A stretch of DNA of 64,000 nucleotides from Mikania micrantha (Eukaryota; Streptophyta; Magnoliopsida; Asterales; Asteraceae), in the NCBI GenBank assembly GCA_009363875.1, contig CM018687.1, positions 20,862,764 to 20,926,763 of the forward strand, written 5' to 3'. The translations under genes were made by a program, and so were the position numbers. The notes beneath the pieces were generated by a model that was given only the letters and a program-made list of their open reading frames with translations, did not search any database and was not told where the DNA came from. Shown here piece by piece: positions 46,201 through 56,146 of this stretch. Positions within the stretch are counted from its first letter, which is position 1. Each line of letters begins with the position of its first letter.

Positions 46201-49200
46201 TTTTTAGTAGGGTCTGGGGGGGAAGGATAGATACAAACCTTACCCCTATCCCAATTGGGATAGAGAGGCTGCTCCGAAAGAGTCCCCGGCTCAAAGTTAT
46301 CGTTTGAAGTTGATCATTCCAATGATTTTAACGTTATTTTCACAAATAACTAAAATAACGTTAAAATTAGTGCACTTTTACTTTTGCCCCTTAAGGGCCC
46401 ACAACATATATACATTATATGTGTGCACCCCAAATAGGGCGAATATAGTAATATGTTAATGTTTGAATTTTTAGATTTGAATTTTGAAGTATTATATTTA
46501 TATTTATGTGTGTCTTTGTGTGTATATATATAAAATTTTGAAAAATTCTACTTAAAAATCCCAATCCGATTAATCCCGATTAATCCCTAGTCCCTACCTC
46601 GCCGGCCGACTAGCGACTAGCGATTTTTACAACACTGTATACATGTGTATTTATATTTTATAAATTCAAGATTTATATTGAGCTTAACAATCATCTTTCA
46701 TCATTTATCACAAAAGTCCCTTTAACTTTTTTGCAATGAAGTAATCATAAAAACCTATTTTGTGGTAGTTTCATCCCTATGTTTTTTATACAAGTCAAAC
46801 CTGCATAAAAGCATGATTGAATTCTGATATTTAAGCGCTAACTTTAGCAATTCAAATAAGTTAAAAAAACATTTAATCACTGTTGATTTTTACCATTATT
46901 AACCTGCCCTAGAAAAAATAACTAATAAACAAATACATGTTAATGTGCATTAACATATACCTCAAATCGAAGAGAATTTGCTGGAACAAAATCTGGTTCA
47001 GCATCAACTTGATCAATAGGTTCCTCATCACTTGGTATTTCAATTACATTCAACTTGTCAGGTGCTAGCAAATTGTGTGAAATTACTATATCATCCCTAT
47101 TAGTTTTATGAGTATATACTACTGTTGTCCCATTGGAAGCCATATTCTCTTCATTATTTACAGCCGGAACAATCTTAACCTGTTGATCAGTTAAGAATTG
47201 ATGCAATTAGGTAGAAATCACCACAGAGTCACAGACGCTATTCAGGCGATGTGGTTCCGACTAGGGATTAATTAGGAAATATCCAATTGGAATTTTATAT
47301 GTAATTTTTCAAAATTATATAATATATACCAAATTTTTTATTTCATTTTTAAAAATAAGTATTATTTTTCACATATAAAAAGATTTTAACCAACTTTGAC
47401 CAGAGAGACCCAAAAATGTTGATAAAACCCAAAAAAGTTGTTAAAGGGCAGAAAATGGAAAACCCAAAATAATCAACCTTCGACCAATTAAATCCCTTTA
47501 ACCAACTAGCCAATCTTCGCCTAACCAGCCCAATTTTTGCGCAACTTGGTAGACTACGGATTAATGCCACCAATTATGTGAAATTGCATCATTTGTCAGC
47601 CGAGTGCCAATTTATTGTGGATTTTACAACACTGATTTATATTGAGCTAATCAAAAAAGCCATCAATAGGAAGTTGATAGTAAAAACTTATGGAGTGATT
47701 ACGGTTTTCTTGTAGCAATACTTGAGAAACGGGCCAAATGCTATATCTTCGCTTTTTGAAGTAGTTGCTTCTTCATATACTTTATCAGATTGCATCTCTT
47801 CACCAGGTTCATATTGAGAGCATATCACGGGCTCAATGGCAGAAGACTCACCATCATTTTCCTCCTCAAAATTTAAATCCTCGCCTTTGTCTTTTTCTTC
47901 AACAGTTTTGAGTAAAGAAACATCTTCAATCTGCAAAAATACATAACTTCTGACAAACTTCTCAATTAACTGGAAATCTTGACCAACTTTGTTCGTTCTT
48001 AACAGAAAAAATGTTGAACTTGAACTACTATTTAAGGTTCTATAACAAGTAAGAACTACCAAAAGTTGTGCCATTATCAGAAGTTGGCATCTTTGTTTTT
48101 TCTTATTATAAATTTTCTGGGTAAGACTACAGTAACTTTGAGCTAGTTGGATAAAATGCATAATCATGTCATTATCTTGGCTCAAGGTCCACATTTGTCC
48201 TTACATTTGGCATCCAAAATCTTTTTTTAACCATTATTCTTAAATTTCATAATTAATGACTAATCGAGTATACAAAGATGATAACAAACATCTATCAGCT
48301 AAAATAATGAATTAATGATCCAAATGAAATATAGCAATTTAGAAATTTTAAACACTTGAATACTCGTTGGTCTTCCCGTTTCCTTTATTTAGATAATATT
48401 TTAATATACATGCAGGTAATTTAGCTGTAGTTTACCATAGCTACTTTAATCCATGTGTTGGATAATGTAGTTTTGTTTCCGTGGAAGTGAGTACAGATGT
48501 ACAATGGGTGTCCTATAACAATTTAGGTCAGTTTCCAGCTGGTCGGTCTATTTGAAAATAAAATTATCAACCGTTCAAAATGAGAGAAAAAAATACACAC
48601 AAATGCATATGTATATATAGCGGGAGGTTCCCTAAAAATTCCATCGATTTTTAAAAACTTGAAAACCAACCCAAACAAACTCATTTCCGTATCTTTGAAA
48701 TCGGCTTGTCGAACCCTAAATCCCAAACCATAAACCATAATACTAAAACCTAAACTTTAAAACCAAATCTTAAAGCATATAGATAATGTTAGGAATCAAA
48801 GAGGCGTAGAGGAAACCGATTAACTCATACACGCTCACGAAAGCAAAGAAAACAAACAGACACAAGATATAACATGGTTCGGTCGATGTGACCTACGTCC
48901 ACGGGTTGCAACTAGGGATTCTTTATTTATTAGGTGTTAAAGACTACAATTACATGACAATGTTATATATAGAAAAACTAATTAGGTTAAACGTCAAATG
49001 GGCCAGGATTAGGGCCGACTGCCCTAAACCTCCCAAAGGCCTACATAACCTAACAGATAAAACCTAAATTTTTTTAAAAACCAAGCCCTAAAATCTAAAC
49101 TTTCTGGCAAATTGTTAAAGCAAATATTGTAGAGATCAACGATACAGTTCCAACATCGTCAGAGTAAGTTCAATCAGATTTCATTTAAGCTGGTTTCAGG

Positions 49201-52200
49201 GGTTTTAGAAATACTTTTTGTAAGCAAACAATCTGGATTACGCGTACAGATTTTGGGAAGACCCCGACTATTCTCTTTATTAACTTTATAAAACTTAATA
49301 CAAATAAATCAAAACAAATCCCTATTTAAAGACATCAACCTTAAACAAACTCAGCTAAAAACTAGCAACAATATCCATTCGACAAAAACAATAATAAAAC
49401 CTTAATTACTTTATTAATACTTATCCAGAATCAATTAACACTTTTTAGCCTTCTTAGGCAAAATAAAGTTTTTATTTGATCATGCCCTCATCTATATCTA
49501 TGCTACTATATAATACATATAGGAAGGACACAATGGTCTTTTACCAAAAACTCTTAAAATTAAGAGTTTTACAACTCTTAGAACATAAAGTACAACAAAC
49601 AAAGCTTTAAGAGCCATAACTAAATGGTTTTCTTTTACTTTTTAGTTCGTCCCACAATGATACATTTGAAAAATAAAGTGTCATATAATACCTATAAAAG
49701 AAAACCCTCTCAAACCAAATAAATTACTTCTTCACACTTTTGTAATATCATATTTGGCATTTTAAATTATGAATTTTATCATAATAAACTCTTTAGTTAA
49801 AAGAATTGATTTGATAAAAATTAGGTGGTTTAAGCTTTTTACGAGCCAAAATCAATAGCCTAATTGTTTTGTTTTCCGCCACATTGCACAGGCATCTCAC
49901 TAGTGTGTGTGTGTGTGTATAGGGTGTGGTTCCTTTGGTAACCCTTCCTTATTGCGTTAACCGAATAACTACATCTTATTACTTTGGGGCCCACATCAAA
50001 GTAAATCTAAAGGTGTAGGTTTTTTCTTATTTTTTTATTAATGTAAATGAGCCCTACATTAATTATATTAATTAAAAAAAAGAAAAAACTTACACCTTTA
50101 GATTTACTTAAGTGTGGACCCCAAAGTAATAAGCTGTGGTAATTCAATTAACGCAATAAACATGTGTTATATATATATATATAGATATATATATATGTAC
50201 GTATACATATATGTATGTGTATGTGTATATAGCCTACAATGATCCATTTAAAATCACCGTAGATCCAAGTAACCAATACTTATGTGGTATACCTTGCACA
50301 TATATACAACAAATTTCCAAATTAAAAGCTGGTATAGATCAGCCATCTAAAATAATTTTAATGATATTCAAAAAAGAAGTAAATTCCAAATATTGATAAT
50401 GTGATATACCATGATCTCCTTCATTGAGTCATACTTCCCATCTACAGTTGATGAAGTGCGATGCAAACTTCTATTCAATCGTTTCCAGTGGAATTCATCT
50501 GAAGTGTCCTGTAAAAGAAATCATCAATAGTCATGACACCTAAAAAACGAATCATAAATGGACCAGAATTGTAAAAAAGATGAGTATCATACCTTGGCAC
50601 AAAATATATAAACGTTTACTGCATTAGTTTGACCACGTCTATGAGCTCGACTTTCAGCCTACAGAGCTCACAAGTGACAAATCACAAGTGCATCAAGCAA
50701 CCACAACATTTTGAATAATTAGAACAAGTAATTAGTTCATGTAAAAAATACATGTAAATGTCTCGCAAAGCTAACATGTTTAATTTAACATGAACAAAAT
50801 TAGCACCAAGAAAAATGGAAAGTTGCTGGTTTATCAACCCCAAGTCTGATGAAAAGTATACTGAATACTGAAAGAGTAACATACCAATACATAACAAATT
50901 TACAAGTAATAAAACAGCTAATTGACATAAATCTCAAGTGTTAACTGCAGTCTACAATGTATAATTACATTAATTTCAAATTCTTATTAACCATTAAACA
51001 AAAATCAAAGATCTTCGTTTAATGCCGCTAAAAATTTTCATCTTAATGCATCAAAATCCAAGAAAGCAACATCCTTTATTTTCTTCTTTTATTAATAAAT
51101 GAATGAGCTTGAGCAAGAGGTCTCTTCAGAAGCAACCTTTTTATTCAATTAGGATAGGGGTAAGGTTTGCCTTCTTCTCACCGCAACCCCACACACACAC
51201 ACACACCAAAAAGACCCTAATAATTCGTAGGGCTTCACTGTGTCTATTTGTCAGTTAGTTACAAATGAATGAGCAAACGGGACTTTAAGATGATAATTCT
51301 CAAAAATATGTTAATAGCATACGAATCAGCAAAACCAAACCTGTTGAAAATCGGATATTTTCTCAGGCAATTCTAAAAACACCACATTTTGTGCAGCTGA
51401 CAAATCAAGTCCACTACTCCCTGCAAGGATCCCAACCAATGCAATTTTAACCTGACAGTATGCAAAAATACTATAAGGATAACTCATCAATAACATCATC
51501 CATGTATTTATTGACTCAACAGGGAAAAAACTAGAGTCTTTTCTACAGTAACATACTGCTGCTCATGTCTAGTGTTTTGTGAAAAGTAATTTATATTTTA
51601 TATTCAGTAGAAACTTAACGAAAATTCATTTACATAAGATTGTAGATGCTGAATGTTATTAAATTAGCCAATCTAAGAACTTAAGAAGGCACTTTACATG
51701 CCTCTTTTGAATGTTGGAAAGAGCTGATAGCTTGTTGTCTATCTCTTGCAGATGCATCACGCCCATCAATACGTACAAACTTAATTCCCTTCTCACATAG
51801 AAATTCCTGTTGAATTAAAAGACATTAAAAATAGAAAACAAAATATCAAGTACTTTCAGATGAATTTAAAACAAATTCCATTCATATTTTACTATAAAAG
51901 TACAAGGAGTCGCTAAAACATATAGCCATAATTAACTAATGAAGTCTGATTAGTCTTAGAGGAAAAACAATATTTGTTATCAAATGAATGGTACGTGTAC
52001 CAAACAGTAAAAGGAAGACTTCATCACCTGTAATCTATCAGTAACCTTATGATAATGAACAAAAATTATCATTTTATGAGAACTTTGACTCATGTCAAAT
52101 TTTTCATCTTCGGATTCTGCAATGATTGGATGCATAAGGAGCCACTCTTTGAATCCTGCTAATTTAGCGATGCTGATAACTTGATTGGATGGTCTAGAAG

Positions 52201-55200
52201 AGTTGCAACAAGCATCATCGTCTAAAAGAAAGAAAATTTAACAGAAATTTCTTTAGCAAAAATCATAGAACTTAGAAATTGCAAGAGACTTATGTGCACT
52301 CATGAGAAATTCACAATATGACCTTTGGGTGTAAACAACTGTGTACTGAGAAACTAAACTTCACCCATTAACATCTCTAGTTGGTGCTTGCTAGTACTAG
52401 AGTTTTAAAACTTTTAGCATATAAGGCACAGAATGCATGCAAAGCCTAAGAAACATATGAATATGACCAGAACTTTATTACCCCACAAGAACTTAGGCTC
52501 AATAGATACCATGAAATCGTCAATGGTGATTAGAGCTTGAGGCAACCTCTTAGAGGTCAAGCATTTTACAAGTTAAGAAGGTTTGAATGTGTATATTAAT
52601 TAACATAATTATGTTGTTAATTATGTCCCAAATGCGAGACCATGGATAAATGTTTAGTCAGAGAACAAATAAAAAGCCCAGTCAGCCACCAACTCGGTGC
52701 AGGCACATATACAAAAAACTACAGCCAACAGGGTTTTGATAAAACTCAGTTTACAAACACAAACAAATGGAATGCTGAAATAGTACTTTTACCATCAGGT
52801 TTATCAAGACCATCTGATGGACCGTCTTCAGCCTCATTTTCTGTGGAAGCATCATCTTTTGCTATATTGCAAACCTCTGTTGCAAAGTCAATATCTGATT
52901 TCTTGAGAACCAAGTTAATGATTTGTCTTCGTATGGGTGGTAATTGCATCAAGACATGATCCTTCAATCGTCTTATCTATATGATATAAATTCAAGATAT
53001 TAACTCAAAAGATGAAAAAGCGAACAACAATTGATAATAGAGCCTGGAATTGACATCCAAATTCATCAACTAAAGCCCAATTTATATGTTATTCCCGACA
53101 TCCCAAAAGTTCCACTTCAAAATAATTTTTCTTTCAAACGAAGTTTTCTTTACAGATTTGTCTATAAATTTAACTTCATAAAGTTATTCAACTTCTTTGT
53201 ATTTTTCTTTTTCCCAGAAAAGAGTTCTGCCTCAAGATACAACCTTAAATGAAAATGATATCGCAAAATACTCTATAGTTTACTAAAAGATATATAGATT
53301 CATAGACAAACAATTTCCATAATTTATCACATAAAGAAAGATATGCTTAATCCTTGCAGATTTATAGTGCACTTGTTTGGGGTAGGATGAGTATGGTTTA
53401 TGGTAAGGACAATTTCAACAATCTAAGAATATTTTGTAGATAAGTTGAATAAAAAAACTGACCATAACAGTCTGTTTTAGTAACACGTTCAATTCCTCCA
53501 ACCGAATGCCCTTCGAATAATCCTACAATAATGAAAGTGTAAGATATATGCTGAACTTACGTTACAAATACCACTAAGATGAGAGAGTTAAATTCTGCCT
53601 GCCCAACACATCACTATTGTGAGTACTGTGATATCAGTTAATATATACATATGACATATCTACGCATGAACAATGTATATGTTTGTGTGTGTGCATAGTT
53701 AGGACTTAGGACTTAGGACCATAGTTACCTAAAATCGTGGTACGCTCCGATACGAGTGTGCAGACCGTGTACACGATTTGCTAGATTTAGTGTATTCGGT
53801 ACGGAGGGGGTAGGCTCATTCAGGTACGAACCGGTACGATGTACCATTTACATATATTCCCTTACTAAGAGTCTTTATTACATATTTACCCAATCCTTAA
53901 AATAAATTACATATTTCCCTGGGAGGGGGGTATATGTAAGTGACTTTTTTATTTGAAAGGGTAAATATGTTTTAGGAAGAGGAAATATGTAATTGGCTTT
54001 TTTACTTGGGTAAATATGTAATAAATGAGCTTAGCAAGAGGAACCCAAACAAATAAACCAATTAAATAAAGTTTAGGTTATGGCTAGGTTTATAAAAATA
54101 ATCTAAAATAATTTTAACTTTAATAAAGGTAATTTTTAAAATCATTATAACTCTAAGGTCTAACATGTAAATATAAGAAAACTTAAAAGCCACGTTATAG
54201 TGTCTGTCGTCATCTTCATCCAAAAACCCTAAAAAGTTGTCGTTCGTTTTCAACGCCAAAACAACAGTCGTCTTCATCTCCAGTCATCCTCGTGCCACTC
54301 ATTACCTTCTTCCTCGCAGTTACAGGTAAGTCTTCATCTCACAAATCGAATCCGAAACTTGAACCGCTGTCGTACCCCAGACTAACCAAATCGTTGTACC
54401 GGAGCGATTGGAGTCGTTAGCGAATTGCGATCCGGTACGCCACAATCCAATACGCCATTCATGGCATCCCAGATTTCGGTAACTATGCTTAGGACAACAG
54501 AAAGCTACCTGATAGATGTTCCCTTGATATGTCTGGACAGTGCTTAGAGAACAGTAGGTTTTCGCAAATGCAAGCTTGTCCTTTCCAAGCAAACCAGGCC
54601 TAGCCAAATGCAGCAATTATCAAGATAATTGCAAGCTATGGCAGTTTGAAAAAAATAATCAAAATAAAATGGGGGACATAAAACTTACCATAATATGTTT
54701 ATTTGATGAAAAATGTCATATGGCCTATTAGCACCTAGGAGAAATATGAGACCAAACAAAATATATTAGGACACATACACTAGAGTACTACAAGGCAAAA
54801 GATTTTATAAACGCCTGACAATTGATAAGCACAAAACTATATCATCCAGATTCCAGAAAAATGTAGCATTTGCTTTGCCACAACCTTGACAAAGAAGGAG
54901 TCCCTGAGAGTAAAATTACACGGTTGATCTTTGATGCAACATCAAGTACAGCTTGTGTCTGCAAATAACATAAAAAGAGAACAAAGAGATTAATAGAGAA
55001 ACGATAAAAGTTAAATTGGATTGACATTCGAACCAAATACCTAAACCTAAAGTGTGCCAAAAAGTTCAACAGATAAGAGGACGTAAGACCATGATTCCAT
55101 GCAATCAAGAAGGCAACTTGGTGCAAGATGAAAAGCACCATCCAAGAGAAAGCTACTTGAGGCAATTATATAACACCCAATAACGAGGTTTTTCAGTTTT

Positions 55201-56101
55201 TGCAGGTCATACTGAGGGCCGCAACTTTATGTAGATAAATTCATAAAATTGCATACAAAGTCCTTCTCTAGAAAAGAGAAGATAGAAGGTTGCCACAATC
55301 ATTTAATTTTAATAAAAAATGCAGTATGTAGGGGCCACAAGAAGTAAATTGTATGCTATGATGATATAAAACATGGTAAGTAAAGCTTTCAGTCACATTA
55401 GTATCTTCTCTGAATATTACACACTGGATATATCAGTTTAAATATTTGATTGTGCCTTGATTAATAATTATATTACCAGTAACAACAGCTGGATAAAACA
55501 CATATATCATACTTTAATATTTGATCAATTGATTCTATGAATAAGGGTCTGGATATACGATATACTACGTGGATACTCATTTTGAAAGGTTGTACTCTGT
55601 TCAATTAGCATTAGTTGACATCCAGCTCAAGCGATGTAAACAAGTACACTGATAGCGTTTAGTGTAGTAAAACAACAACATATATATCTCGCTTATCCAC
55701 ATTGCTCATCATACTTTGATATATACCATTTTAGTCATTAAACATAAGTAAATGTTTTATATCATTTTGATAAATTAACAATGAGCAATGTGAAACATTG
55801 GAAAACGTATGTTACTAGTCAAGTAATTACAGCGTATGAAATAAGCACCATGTTGATAGATCATCACACCCTCTAGCTAAAGAGTATATTGTTATTTATT
55901 TATTCGTTTTCCAATTTTAACTAACTAATGCAAAAACTTCACACACACACATAACATACACAGTGAAGTCCCACTTAAAAGTAGGGTCTCGGAGGAGAAA
56001 TGAAAACAAACCTTACCCCTACCCCCAGAAGGGTAGAAAGGCTACTTCAAAAACTTCACACAATGTGTCATATTTAAATGGCATATTTTGGGCAATATAA
56101 C

Positions 56102-56146
<45 letters not shown>

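Noticed and set aside
43016..46645. TATACATG as target duplication of the larger hAT element
   Set aside because: The left occurrence lies inside helicase exon 17 and has no terminal repeat next to it, so it is chance.
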